In this document: positions 1 to 10,776 of the stretch, one piece after another
Layout: every line of letters begins with the position of its first letter
How positions within the stretch are numbered: the stretch's first letter is position 1
NCBI GenBank assembly: GCA_015179125.1
Contig: WHVA01000149.1
Location: 160,802-224,801 of the forward strand
Source of the DNA: Gautieria morchelliformis
Lineage: Eukaryota > Basidiomycota > Agaricomycetes > Gomphales > Gomphaceae
Reading direction: 5' to 3'
Length of the DNA: 64,000 bases
The notes under the pieces: model-generated
What the model saw: the letters and a program-made list of their open reading frames with translations, nothing else
The model's database searches: none
What the model was told of the DNA's origin: nothing
Translations under genes and position numbers: made by a program

Positions 1-1237
1 GTATTGCAAGCCCCCATTCATGTCGGGGACGGCAAATGGTCCCAAGTCTGGAAGGGAATTATGACCTCAAAAGATTTTCCCGACGTGCCACCTGCATCTG
101 TGGTTGTCAAATTGTTTCAAGAGAGCTATTTAAGCTTTGGACCTTGTATCAGAGATTTTTGGGGTAAATTTGATAGTGCCGAATGGCTTCCTGGGGCCCG
201 AATGGCCGCTAATGAAGCTTGGGCATATGATCGTATGAGAGCTTTGCAAGGCATGTTTTTCGCTTTCCGTGTTATTTTGTACAGCATACAACTGGATGTC
301 GGTAGGTTGCACCGTTCCTTGGTCTTATGGCTTTTGCAAGGTATTTGCAGTTTCATCACCCCCGAGGAGAGCTAATAGATCGCTATAGTGTGTCCTCCCA
401 ACTGGAGAAACGACATTTGGACATGTTATGGAACTGATCGACGGTCCCACAACATGCGCGATGACCGCCGATGAACTCGGCCTGAATGAGACAGGAATAT
501 TTAATTTTGTATTTTCACCCTACTTGCCGCCTCCACTTTAGTGTTGACAAGCTTGTTGCTTAGGGAGACGCTCTTGGTATGGCAGTACACAAGATGCACC
601 AGTGTGGTGTTGGTCATGGGGATCTCAAAGGGGATAATGTTATCATTTACTTCAACTCCTCAAACCAAGAGTGCGATGTCGTCCTTCTAGATTTTGCACT
701 TTGTATGGCGCTTGAACCCCCTACACATCAGGCGCTAATTGTTGAGTGGGACATAGCCAGGTACGACTCTCCATGAGACAACGCACCTGCACATACGCTG
801 ATAGCTCGATGCCACATATTAGTATCCCTAATATGTTTAGGGCACTCGGAATAATGGAATATGCTCGAAGCTGGTTCCGGTCACGTTTGGAACTCAGCGT
901 ACCGTATGGTGCAACGTTGACCGAACTTGATAGGCAGGGATGGCTCGAAGAAGACAGCAAGGAAGAGATTCCGGAATACGCAATGCCAGACGTAACTTTG
1001 GCGTGGGGCGGTAGAAAGGCAAGGGAAGGTTTATTCAACTGGCACCCAGAAGAACTTCAACCAGGGGAGGTGCATCCGGCAACTGATGAGACTGGACTAT
1101 ATGGACCATATGAGGGATGGCCTCAAGCACTGCCAGCCTGGGGCTGTGGAAACACAACGGAAGGTTTATCCGCTTGGTACACAGAAGAACTTCAACAAGC
1201 AGGGGAGGTGGATACTGCACCTGATGTGTTCGAGTAA
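1..1237 (+). CDS. Protein-kinase-like gene, five exons, 5' end outside window
   Basis: Encodes a divergent eukaryotic protein-kinase-like protein of a type common in basidiomycetes. Reading is open from base 1, so the start lies upstream. Seen: a GDGKWSQVW glycine-loop-like segment, VVVKLF with the ATP-anchoring lysine, LPTGETTFGHVMELI-type N-lobe text, then HGDLKGDN (catalytic loop) and LLDFA in the DFG position. Proposed introns, each restoring frame: 251-305 (GC-AG), 341-388, 509-563 and 761-804. The stop is at 1235-1237. The DFG glycine is replaced by alanine, so catalysis is doubtful. The C-terminus has two imperfect copies of a G-L-[FS]-x-W-x-x-E-E-L-Q unit (about 1029-1068 and 1164-1206). 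Family assignment is firm; function is unknown. Confidence 0.75.
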
Positions 1238-1816
1238 AATCATAGACTTGTCACATTGTTTTGTTTCCACTGATGGTCGCTCTTGTGAGATCGCCTCCAC
1301 TGCAGGGTGGGGGAGCTCAAATGATATACAAGAGTCGTAAGATATGTATATACCAGAACCGAAGCTCAATCTAGTCGAACTATAAAAATGAGTTCTATTC
1401 CACGAGAAGCACGGGGCTTGGCTGTGCATTGGCGCGTATTTTCCTTCATCACACCGTGTCTGTGTTGAGCCACAGGCAAGCTCCCCGCTGCAGTCCGCCC
1501 CGTTTACAGCCAGATGTTCGGTGGCCCCTCGTACCATGGTTGGTCCTCGCTTGTCCCATCTCCCTCCAGGGTGCCCCGTAAGATGCAGACGCTCTCAGCG
1601 CCACCCTCTCTCGGACCTACCTACACCGGCGCGCCCCAGCCATGGACCAAGGCATTCGCGCCGACTCAACTTCCGCGCCATCACGCAGGGCAGGCCAGTC
1701 CAGGCCAGTCCCCTCCCTTGCCACTTGGAGAGCAACCCGGTCCGCATGTAACCCTAATATAAAAATAACCCATAGGCGTGTATGGGTGATGAAGTCACGT
1801 CACTCGATGACGTGTA
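1238..1816. other. No supported gene
   Basis: Spacer between the kinase-like gene and the recombinase fragment. A proline-rich open stretch at 1514-1762 is in the same composition as DIRS gag leaders, but I could not tie it to a family. Confidence 0.4.
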
Positions 1817-2191
1817 GTGTTATCTAGAGGCCGGCATCGCCGGCGCCCTTGGAGGACATACATTTTTGACCTCGCCTTTCATGACACGCACGCTACCTCT
1901 CGCGACTCTCTTTTCCCCTTCCACCCTGGTCTTTGGCTGACCTCTGCAGGCTCCACCCCTACTTCCGCATGGTTTCTCTCCCACCTGTGTTCCACACTCG
2001 GTCACGACATCGGCGGACATTCCCTTCGTTCTGGCGGCGCAACATCTCTCACGCTCACTGGCGTCCCCGGCAACATCATTCAGGGAATAGGGTGCTGGTC
2101 CTCCGACGCTTTCAAGCTGTACGTTCGCAAGCACCCAGTTGTTTTGCAAGCCCTCATTCACGGTCATTTTGCCGTTGACCCGCTATCGTGA
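1817..2191 (+). pseudogene. Tyrosine recombinase C-terminal fragment (DIRS-type)
   Basis: The ORF matches the catalytic end of fungal tyrosine recombinases: GHSLRSGGA supplies the H-x-x-R box, GCWSSDAF the position of the second H/W box, and KLYVRKH the nucleophilic tyrosine. The N-terminal core-binding domain and first catalytic arginine are not visible, so this is a fragment. GRW is usual where GCW stands here. The annotated start has no special support; translation probably ran in from upstream. Confidence 0.7.
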
Positions 2192-2651
2192 GAAAACTTC
2201 TTCGTTCACGACTTCATCTGGTGTTCACACCTCTACGCTCCTTACAGCCTTCAATGATTTTCTTGCTGCGGCAGCCTCGCTAGGGACACAAGGCGAGTTC
2301 CGCCCGGGACCCTGGCTTAACTGTCGCACCGACTTCCTTACCCCTGCAGGCTGCATGTGGTCCCCTACACGCTGTTGGGTCACCCGTACCTTTCCTCGCC
2401 TTTGCTCCTTTTTTTCTTTGTCTTTTCTTTTCAGGTGCGCTTACCCTTCGCCGCTGCTAATCTTCGATCCGTTGAAGTGAGAAGAGATGCCGGCGTTCGC
2501 CGGCACCCAGCGTCCAGCTGAGCGCAGCCGCGGGTGCCCCGCCCTGCACCGTTTTTCTCTTCCGCCCATCATCCACTTGCTCAAGAGTCACACCCATGCT
2601 CTTTCACTTGATCCTTTTTCTCCTTAGAATTTCTCTTTACCGAGCAGAACG
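2192..2651 (+). other. Pyrimidine-rich leader of the DIRS-like gag
   Basis: No convincing gene. It contains a near-palindrome GCCGGCGTTCGCCGGC near 2490, echoed by GCCGGCATCGCCGGC near 1832, and long C/T tracts that fit a fungal 5' leader ahead of the ATG at 2652. Confidence 0.35.
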
Positions 2652-3119
2652 ATGACCCACGAACACCTAGGGCTGAACATCACCCCTCCGCCGTCGCAGT
2701 CGCAACATGGCCAGCGCGCTGAGCAGAGCACGTCACCCAGCGGAGCCGCAGGACGTCGCCCAGCACACCAACGGTCGGACCAGCTTCGGGCAAGGCCCCC
2801 CAGCGCCGTCAGGAGTCGAGAGCCGCCCATCCAGGACAACCACCTGCCACGGGGCGTGCCGCCCACCAACATGGAAATGGTGGCCAGGCTGAGGGAGCAA
2901 GAGGACGAAATCTTGCGACTCAAAGCCCAGATAGCAGCAGCCGGATCCCAGCATCGGCAGCAGCAGCTGCAGCCCCAACCGCAGCCCCAACCGCAACAGC
3001 AGCCGCAACCCAACCCCCCCTCCCAGCACGCAGTGGGACAACCACCAGCCCAGGAGGATGGCAGGGAAACCCTGTTCGCCGACAGCGCAACCGTAGAGCA
3101 GCAAGCGCGCTGGACATAG
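2652..3119 (+). pseudogene. DIRS-like gag, N-terminal exon
   Basis: About 155 codons: a low-complexity Ser/Pro/Arg start, a predicted coiled coil (MVARLREQEDEILRLKAQ), then a Gln/Pro repeat. A TAG at 3117-3119 sits directly before a strong donor (GTGAGT at 3120), so a base change at the exon end may have killed the frame. A long pyrimidine-rich intron to about 3547 would join it to the next gag piece. Confidence 0.5.
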
Positions 3120-3547
3120 GTGAGTGGCCAGTTCTGTCCGACCCACCCCCCCCCCCCCCCCTCTCCCTTGCTCTTCTCCCCCGCCCCCTCATTCTCTCCC
3201 GCCCGCCACCCTTGCTTTCTTGCTTCCCCTACCCTCTTGTCTCATTTCCCCTCACCTTATTTCCCCCCCACCTGGCCCCACACTTCCTCCACCGAGAATG
3301 CAAACCGAGGGTGTGATAGGTAGTCCCACCGCTCTGTGCTGGCCAGCTGAGCGATAGGCTCGTGCATGGCCGGCTCTTGGCTAAAGGCCACTGGCAACCG
3401 CTGGCTAAAGGCCGCGGAGAGCCCTGAACTGAACCCCCCCCCACCTCTCCCTCGCACCTCCCCCCAACGTTCCCTCTTGCCGCCCATGCCCTTCCCCATC
3501 GTCTGCGTCATGCCGCATACTGACTGCACCTACCTCCCTCCCGTAGT

Positions 3548-4327
3548 TGTGCCACCGAAGGCAGACGACATGTTCGGGATGTTCCACTATGTCCTGTACA
3601 CCTCCCTTTCCCTGGCAGCCAGAATCAAGGCAAGCAGAGGGGAAGAAGAGTTTGTTGTGAACGCACAAGGGGACCTCACAGCCAAGGGCCTGGACCGCCG
3701 GAGCGAGAAGTCCATATCAACAGTGGAATGGTATGCGGCAGCCAAGGCAGCTGAGGATCAAACCAGGTTTTATCACCGCGAAGCGAGAGCAAGGGCCCTT
3801 GCCCCGCACCACAAGTTAGTGATGGACCTGGGATGGTCCCACAGTTGGGACATCATGATGGAGTATGACGTCCAGCAATGAGAGCTATCCGGCCCATGAC
3901 CTGGCCACGGACGTAACAGCACTAACATTAATAGCCACCAGACCGTCCAGTGGACAGCCAGCGATGCGAGCCACCTCCCCTTCAGGCAAGCGATCCTTTC
4001 CATGTGAATTCTCCCCGCCACCAGCATGAAAGAAGGCCAGAGCCTGCTGCTTTTGATGTCACTGGTCACCTGCCTGCAGGCTGCAGAGCATCCATGACCA
4101 ACCATGGCAAGCCAGCCGCAGCCATTTCCATCAACGCGAAGAGCAGGAACACCCTTGTTGTCCCCAACAGGAAGCATTACTGCTTTAATTGGGCCAGAGG
4201 TTCAGCCTGCGCCTTTGGCAATGCGTGCAGCAACTGCCATGGCTGTAGCCTGTGTGGTGAGCCCACACAACATGCCAGCCCCAGGCCTGACCCCAGGGGT
4301 GTGGTGACTCCACTCGATCCAGATTGA
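3548..4327 (+). pseudogene. DIRS-like gag, central part and CCCH zinc finger
   Basis: The segment from 3548 follows a polypyrimidine-TAG acceptor and runs to a stop at 3881. A second open stretch (3950-4327) carries a C-X8-C-X5-C-X3-H finger (CFNW...C...C..CH), followed by CSLCG. This CCCH plus short Cys pair is typical of nucleic-acid-binding gag proteins of DIRS-like elements. The pieces are separated by stops that are either small introns or decay. Confidence 0.5.
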
Positions 4328-4534
4328 GTGGAGTCGTTACTCTGTAAATATGGACTGCAGGACAAATGGGGCCACATTGTAAATGGGCTACGCGACGGCT
4401 TTGACGTTGGGGTGCGCGAGCTGCCCCGACACACACATTTATTTCGAAAACCACAGCTCTTTGCAACTAAATCCCAATATAATAGACAGCTATATAATAA
4501 CCGAACAGAAGATCGGACACTACTCCAAGGCCTT

Positions 4535-5475
4535 CAACCCACCAGAGCCTGAAGCATTAATTGGTCCTTTCTGTTCAGCGCTGCTTGGGCTCGTGCCCAA
4601 GCCGCACTCAGACAGTTTCAGGATGGTGCAGGACTTGTCGTTTCCATGAAACAACCCTGCGTTTGCATCCATCAATGCTGGGATAAGCTCCGATGATTTC
4701 CCAACAGAAGGGGGAACCTTCGACAGCACAGTGGCACTGATCATCGCACTGCCTGAGGGTTGCATGGCGGCAACCTTCGACATTGCAGCAGCATACCGCA
4801 TGATGCCAGTCTGACCAGAGCAGCAGAATGTGCTCTGCGTCTACTGGAAGAACAAGGTGTACATTGACTGGGCACTGATGTTTGGCCTGACATCAAGTGC
4901 CAGGGTGTTTGGCGCCGTAGCCGACATGATTGTCAACATACACCTGGAAGCTGGGTTTGGGCCCATCCACAAGTGGGTGGACGACTTCCTGGTTGTCCGA
5001 ATGCTGCACCACACGTGGAGGGAAAAAGAGTTCATAGAGCTGATGAGTGGGCCGGAGTGCCGTGGAGCAGGCTGAAGACAAGGGAGCTGGCAATAAGGCA
5101 GAGGTACATTGACTTTCTCTGGGGCTTGGCCAATAAGATGGCGGCGTTACCTCCAGAAAAGGTTGATGCAATTTTGAAGCTGCTGGGAAAGTGGGCTGAC
5201 ACCAACAACAAATTCTCCGAGCACGACGCAGCCAATGCCCATGGAAAGCTGGTGCACGCGGCTTGCATGTTTCAACTGATAAGGCCCTTCCTCCAGTCGA
5301 TAGCGCGGTTTGCCCGCATCTTCCAGTCCAAGTGGGCGTGGCTCTCGCCACTGCTGGCCGTGCACGCAGACATAAAGTGGATTCAGTACATCATACAGGT
5401 GTCGCCCAATGAGGTGCCACTGGCAGCGCAAGACCCAGTCAACATTGGCTGGTGGGTGTCAGCATTGGTTCTTTT
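4535..5475 (+). pseudogene. DIRS-like reverse transcriptase / RNase H, broken
   Basis: Two reading frames together give an RT: FRMVQDLSFP, AATFDIAAAYR (catalytic Asp region), LMFGLTSSARVFG, the WVDDF box, then a connection segment with HGKLVHAACMF and the start of RNase H (IGWW). Stops lie near 4647 and 4812 and a frameshift near 5030. The RNase H catalytic region is lost where the LTR at 5492 begins. Confidence 0.65.
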
Positions 5476-5491
5476 AAGGTTTAGTAGCGGG

Positions 5492-6440
5492 TGTCAATAA
5501 ATCTGAGACACCCGGACACAGCGAACCAAGAGGTCCCTGTGCGAATCAACTACGTAGCTGGCAAAGGGTACCAGCTTACTACTAATACTACAAAGGGGTA
5601 TATGATAGATGGACCCCAAGTCTACAGTTGAAGCGAAGCCTTTACAACACTCGGTGAAATGGTCCGAAGTGATGAAGAAGGGTTATCTGAGGTAGATGAC
5701 CCCTGTGTTGGCAAAGGCACTCCTCTAGAGGCCTTTGCCAACAGGCGCAGAGTCATCCCAAGGGTTTGGAGTAAGAAGAATTTGTAGTTTTAACTCACTA
5801 GTGATGTTCCTAGTCCTGATATGAATGAGGGGCAAGATAGAAGGGTAAAGCTCAAGAGTTGGTTTTTTCACAAGTGGGCAAGGTAATGCACAAGGAAGAC
5901 ATATGATAATTGAACTAGGGAGCATACAGGAGAGGTGAGTCCTTTTTATAGAGATTACATGTACACTACTGGTGAATGGGAAAGAGGCCAGGTGGTTTGG
6001 AGTATTACAAAGGATGCATAGTCACGTTACAAACAAAGGGGAAACATACTATATAGAGTGGGGCCCATAGCGTAGCTAATTCCAACAAGAAAGAGGGGCT
6101 TTTGAAAGATTAATGGAGATTCAGTGCCTTGGCAGCTCCTACCGTCCTGTCCTGTGGCAGTATCAAGCCTATTGAGGCAAACCTGCATGGAGGCTGCGAC
6201 CGACACTGGCCGAATGCATCCTGAGCATGAGGGTCATTCATGGAGTGGGAGTTTCACAGGTGATGGGTTCTATGATTGATGATGGCTCCCCATGCTGGGG
6301 TCCTGATGGGAATGATGGATTAGCGAATGTGAAAGGGGTTCGGCGAAGAATACTTTGGCGAAGATTTTGAAGGCCTGACAGCAGGGATGTTCGTTTGCTG
6401 AATATGGATGGCTGATCCATGGAATAAACGAATCATGACA
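5492..6440 (-). repeat. LTR of family C (C1), minus orientation
   Basis: Read on the minus strand it runs TGTCATGATT...TTGACA (949 bp) with TGTCA/TGACA ends and a TATAAAAAGG box near 5945. Its sequence around the CAATTATCATA stretch matches the plus-strand LTR at 26405-27455. A purine tract abuts its start on the internal side, so this is the 3' LTR of a minus-strand element lying to the right. A perfect 13-nt inverted repeat (TGTTGGCAAAGGC / GCCTTTGCCAACA) sits at about 5706-5742. Confidence 0.75.
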
Positions 6441-6453
6441 GTACTCCCCTCTT
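6441..6453 (-). promoter_or_regulatory. Polypurine tract of family C
   Basis: The minus strand reads AAGAGGGGAGTAC immediately before the LTR start TGTCATGA, the usual position of the plus-strand DNA primer. Confidence 0.6.
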
Positions 6454-6470
6454 AGCTTCGGAGTCCCACG

Positions 6471-7921
6471 ATGCAGTCTGCCAGTATATGGTATCTAGTC
6501 AGCGGTCAGCAGGTCTGGTGCTATGCCCTGGCTGGGTGGTCCATGCACATCCCGAGATTTCCTATAAAGTGCCGCGCGAATCTGACTGTGTGTCTCATAC
6601 GTTGCTTCATGATGGCTGCGCTTCCCTTGGTGGCCGAATGGGTTGAAACTGCACAGACAACAGTGAAGGTGCGCCCAGAGCTCCACAAGAACCTTCGAGA
6701 GGACCTGGAGGGATGGCTTGGCCAGGCGACAGGGTTACAGGCAAGTGCTTGATGTCAGTGTTTCCTCGTTACTCATGGGCAATTGATAGGAGGTTTTTTG
6801 GGGTGTTATGCGAGTTGAGATGGCCCTGGACGCGTCGTACATTGCACCGTCGGTTGTCAGTGAACTTGGCGAAGAGGTAAAGCTTGTTCGTGGCTGGTTG
6901 GATGGTCCAGGCTGACTTGCTCGAGAGTCGCCAATTGTTGGAAATCAGCCCACTCCATTACTAGCTCTGGCTAGCTTCCAGGCTCTCTGGCCCAACAACG
7001 AACAATTGGGTGAACTGGCTGAGAAGAACATGTCTTCGGTGAGTCACTTCTGGCTTTTCTTTGTTCGCTAGTTCTGATATGTGGGGCCATGGTATAGCAG
7101 AATGTTCGCTTGATGTCTGAGGCTAGGAACAGTCTGACACCTCATTGATTGTCCACGAAGCCACAGTCTCCTGTTAAAGGGAAGAAGAGGACACTGTTCC
7201 TGTCCTCTGAGGAAGAGGAGGATAGGCCACAACAGCTGAAGAAGGTTTGAAAGGATAAGGACTCTGTGGAGGATTCGGAGGAGGAAAGACAGTCTTCGCC
7301 TGATGTTGAAGCCTTGCCAGCTCCATAGGTGCTTGCGGGGAAGCGACGAAAGGGTAAGGGGCCCAGTGCCGTTGTGGCGAAGGATATGACCCCGCAGCCG
7401 GTGACAAAGTGGGGATACTCGGAGGATGCTTATTTGTTGAATGGGAAAATCTTCGTTGGAGTGAGTCTGCCCATACCTGCTTGGTTTGTAGAGATTCTGA
7501 CTTCGCCTTCAGATAAAACCTCTTCCTCGCCCTTTGATATGCTATTGGTGCACAAGGTATGGACACAAGTGTAGTGGAGAGCTGGGGAAGACCTGTGGGC
7601 ACTGCATTCGTGATTGTCAAGGTTGCCTGTCTCTGGAGGGTGAGTGCTCTTATTTGTTTCTTGGTTTTAATGTCCTTGAATGCTCTAATAGTTGTTGCCC
7701 CAACTTTAGAGTATTTGAAGAAACAGGATGACATGAAAGAGAGGGCATGGAGGGTGAAAGAGAAGGCAAACAGGAAGATGAAGGTTGTAATCCCCGTGGG
7801 AGGGTCCTTGAAGCATCCAAAGGTCACACTCCATAAGTGCCCTCTATTTTCCTCATATTTTCTTTGGCTGACATTGGGATGGATCCCAGGCACTCGCAGC
7901 ACCACTACGGGGGAGGAAGAC
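6471..7921 (+). pseudogene. Accessory two-CX2CX6C zinc-cluster gene next to C1 LTR, 5' part
   Basis: A plus-strand, intron-rich gene antisense to the adjacent C1 LTR. Recognisable exons end in good donors or acceptors (GTAAAG near 6877, GTGAGT near 7039 and 7460, GTGAGT near 7640). The key exon encodes C-Y-W-C-X6-C-X7-C-G-H-C-X6-C (about 7540-7625): CX2CX6C twice, the spacing of a Zn(II)2Cys6 cluster. Acidic, Ser/Glu-rich and Lys/Arg-rich stretches flank it. In-frame TGA near 7249 and TAG near 7327 suggest decay or unrecognised introns. The gene is cut at 7921 by element K and resumes at 25741. Function unknown; compare the antisense gene of element E. Confidence 0.5.
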
Positions 7922-8136
7922 TGTAAAGGATGTCGATATTAGGACCTTGTATCACAAGGGCACTACAGAACTTGACCAATGAGTGGTATTCTGAATGCTA
8001 CGTAGTGACAGGTAAGAGTAAGATGCGATGGGAACCGTTGGCTGGTTCCCATGCATAAACTATACAGTGGGTCCCTAAGGGGCCCACTGGGATTATGTAA
8101 TAACTATTGTACATGTAGATACATAGGTTATTTACA
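7922..8136 (-). repeat. K 3' LTR, outer copy
   Basis: 215 bp with TGTAAA/TTTACA ends, flanked on the outside by AAGAC, the same five bases found beyond the right LTR. A purine tract (minus strand AGAGGGGGAGGG) abuts it on the inside at 8137. Confidence 0.9.
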
Positions 8137-8590
8137 CCCTCCCCCTCTATAGACAACTATAGGGGTCAACTACGACTCATAGAGGTCATCCATAAGGGAG
8201 TCCTCTAGAGTGGCCGATACAATGACGTCGTTCTCGTACGGGGCCGGTGGAGCGCGTGACTCCTCCGGGGGCACCTCTGCGTCATTGGTGGTGATTGGGT
8301 GAGGCTGGTCGGCCTCACCACTAGCGGCGGTATCCGCTTGGGTGATGAGGCCAGCGTCCTTGCGGAGCATGGCCTCAACGGCCGGGTCCTCAGTCTGAGG
8401 AGGGGGCCGGAAGCGCGCCAGCTCTTGGTCGAGCTGAGCGTGAGTGAGGGGTCACGGCACTGCGGCCCTCACATGGCTGGTCTCGATGGCCTTTTGTTGG
8501 CCCTCGTGGGCGGCAGCACTGAATGTCGTGCCAGTGATGCTGCATTGAACATAGTGTTCAATGCATGCCACTTGCTTGCGAGTGACCCCC

Positions 8591-8805
8591 TGTAAAGGGT
8601 GTCGATCTTAGAACCTTGTATCACAAGGGCACTACAGAACTTGACCAATGAGTGGTATTCTGAATGCTACGTAGTGACAGGTAAGAGTAAGATGCGATGG
8701 GGGCCGCTGGCTGGTTCCCACGCATAAACTATACAGTGGGTCCCTAAGGGGCCCACTGGGATTATGTAATAACTATTGTACATGTAGATACACAGGTTAT
8801 TTACA
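8591..8805 (-). repeat. K LTR, inner copy
   Basis: 215 bp with the same ends as the outer copy. The inner purine tract AGAGGAGGAGGG (minus strand, 8806-8817) shows it too was laid out as a 3' LTR. Its left flank (CCCCC) is not a target duplication. Confidence 0.9.
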
Positions 8806-8838
8806 CCCTCCTCCTCTATAGACAACTATAGGGGTCAA

Positions 8839-10306
8839 CTACGACTCATAGAGGTCATCCATGAGGGAGTCCTCTAGAGTGGCCGATACAATGACGTCGT
8901 CGTCGTATGGGGCCGGTGGAGCGTGTGACTCCTCCGGGGGCACCTCCGCGTCATTGGTGGTGATTGGGTGAGGCTGGTCAGCCTCACCACTAGCGGCGGT
9001 ATCCGCTTGGGTGATGAGGCCAGTGTCCTCGCGGAGCATGGCCTCAACGGCCAGGTCCTCAGTCTGAGGAGGGGGCCGGAAGCGGGCCAGCTCTTGGTCG
9101 AGCTGAGCATGAGTGAGGGGTCACGGCACCGCGGCCCTCACATGGCTGGTCTCGATGACCTTTTGTTGGCCTTCGCGGGCGGCGGCACTGAATGCCGCGC
9201 CGGTGACGCTGCGTTGAACATAATGTTCAATGTGTGCCACTCGCTCGTGAGTGACCCCCACGTAGCGGGCCAACCATCTCGCGATCTCGGCGAGGGGGAT
9301 GTCGGGGCCAGCTCGGCCCTCCACAGGGAATGGGCCCATGATTGAGAGCTGCAGGGTGGTGCTCTGAGGCGTCAGCACTTCCCTGGCGTCGACGAGGTTC
9401 GACCATTGGTCTGTCGAGCCGAATAGGTTGAGTAGCCTCGCCCTGAGTGGTGATGCGACCCCTTTGACCCGGGGCGCAAGGGCCTTCAACCACATCCAGA
9501 CGTCCATGTCGTCTAGGTTGAAGGTGCCATCCGCATTGTCGCGGATGGCGGATGGGATTCCTTCAGGGTTATGTATCCAACCCTTCAGGATGGCCGCGAT
9601 ACCGTGCGAGGTACTGCCCGCTATCACGAGACAATCCCTTTTGGGATTGCGAGCGTGTTGTTTGCACTCGATGCATTTGAATACGCCGATCATCTTGCAT
9701 GTACGCACGAGCTGCGGCATTTCTTTTGCCCGCGCTATGAGTTCGACGAAGCGTGGGTCATCGAGCGGACAGATGTCGTACCATTGAGTACGACACTGTT
9801 GGGCCTTTCCTACCAGCCGTGGTAGGAGGCCCATCTCCGAGATCGGTGGATCTCCGAGTGGGGTGAGCGTCCCCTCCCCCGGGTAGGGAGGGTGAACTGT
9901 CCCCGCCGGTGGAGGCAGGGCCACGCCAGGCCCGATGTACTGGGCCTCGATCTGTGCTACCTGCCATTGAAGGGTGGGGTCGTTGACAGTGTGCGACGAT
10001 GACGGCGCTAGGTAAGCGCTAATTGCGCTTTCCCTCGCAATGGTTAGCCCATTGATGGTGTTGGGGGAGCCGTGCAATTTCTTGTGCTTTTTCTTTGGCT
10101 GCTCTGCCAGCCGCTGTGCCCTTTCCGGGTTGTACGTCTTCCAGATGGACGAGTCTGACTCCCATCCATCTGGGACGCCGTACGCAGAGTCGGAAGGCGC
10201 GCTATGCCCTTCCGTCGTTGTCGTTGTTGGGGTCGGCGCCAACAATTGGGACGCTAGTCCCGATGTTGCGCGCGCCGGCAGAGGCACCGTCGCGCGAAGT
10301 GATGAT
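8839..10306 (-). pseudogene. K accessory gene downstream of pol, 3' part
   Basis: Minus-strand gene in the same sense as K pol and lying between pol and the 3' LTR. About 390 codons are open from the A insertion site (10306) to 9121. A probable 39-nt intron (9141-9103) joins to a last exon ending at 8839, whose end is acidic (DSLMDDLYES). It contains a cysteine cluster, CKMIGVFKCIECK followed by a further Cys after ten residues, that could bind zinc. No enzyme motif is seen. The first 50 or so codons of the longest ORF come from the A LTR and are not part of the gene. Function unknown. Confidence 0.5.
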
Positions 10307-10311
10307 GGCCC

Positions 10312-10774
10312 TGTCAGGGGACACCCTGTTTTCCATTTCCAGTTCCGACTCCATTTCCGACTCCGCTTCCGATTCCGATTCCATCTCCGCCTCCGCTCTC
10401 GGAAATGATTCCGCTTCTGGGAGAACTTCCACCAGTTCTGTTCGCCTTCCCAGTTCCACTCCAATTTCCGAGTTCCACCCTCGGAACAGTGTCGGAAATC
10501 AAGCGACTCGCGTAATAGGTGACATCAAGGGTCGATCAAGGGTCAGGGAGGTGCAGGGTTGATGGCGGGTGCCAAGTGTTGTCCCTGGCTGCGCAGCGTA
10601 GTATAATACGGGCTCGCTGACATTGGGGGTCCTTAGACTTTTCTCTTTGGATTTCCCCTTGTCAGGTGAGAATCCCCTCTCTTGTATGCTCTGTTCATTT
10701 ATACAGACTTTGGATTTCCCCTTGTCAGTTGTGTGGTAGTGTGATCTCCACAACTAGCCAGGGTTGCCCTTACA
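10312..10774 (+). repeat. A1 5' LTR
   Basis: TGTCAGGGGAC...GCCCTTACA, 463 bp. The first 190 bp hold nine TTCCG/CGGAA words. A TATAAT box at 10602 predicts transcription start near 10631-10635. Confidence 0.95.
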
Positions 10775-10776
10775 GC

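Larger units (their letters stand above)
1817..5491 (+). mobile_element. Decayed DIRS-like (tyrosine recombinase) retroelement
   Basis: Three DIRS hallmarks occur on one strand: a tyrosine recombinase end (1817-2191), a CCCH-type gag (2652-4327) and a DIRS-type RT with the start of RNase H (4535-5475). DIRS elements integrate with a recombinase instead of a DDE integrase. The usual order is gag-RT-RNase H-recombinase, so the recombinase lying upstream means either a second, tandem copy or a rearranged one. The 3' end is cut by the LTR at 5492. No intact reading frame remains. Confidence 0.6.
7922..9259 (-). repeat. 669-bp tandem duplication at the K 3' end
   Basis: Unit 1 (7922-8590) and unit 2 (8591-9259) each contain the 215-bp LTR plus 454 bp of adjoining accessory gene, at about 96-97% identity by eye. 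The junction at 8590/8591 joins ...GTGACCCCC directly to an LTR start. Confidence 0.9.

Noticed and set aside
1-28. First bases resemble the end of the recombinase ORF (VLQAPIH against VLQALIH)
   Set aside because: About 25 bp only, and the same text reads naturally as the start of the kinase fold; too weak to claim a second recombinase.
3149-3175. Long C-run, and G-runs near 37160 and 48209
   Set aside because: Homopolymers in introns and LTRs; their length is unreliable and no function can be inferred.
7174-7905. 243-codon minus-strand ORF
   Set aside because: It is the reverse of the exons and introns of the plus-strand zinc-cluster gene; it has no motif and ignores the splice signals.
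10312-10464. N-terminal 50 codons of the long minus-strand ORF ending at 9121
   Set aside because: They are antisense LTR A sequence; the accessory gene of K starts on the far side of the insertion.
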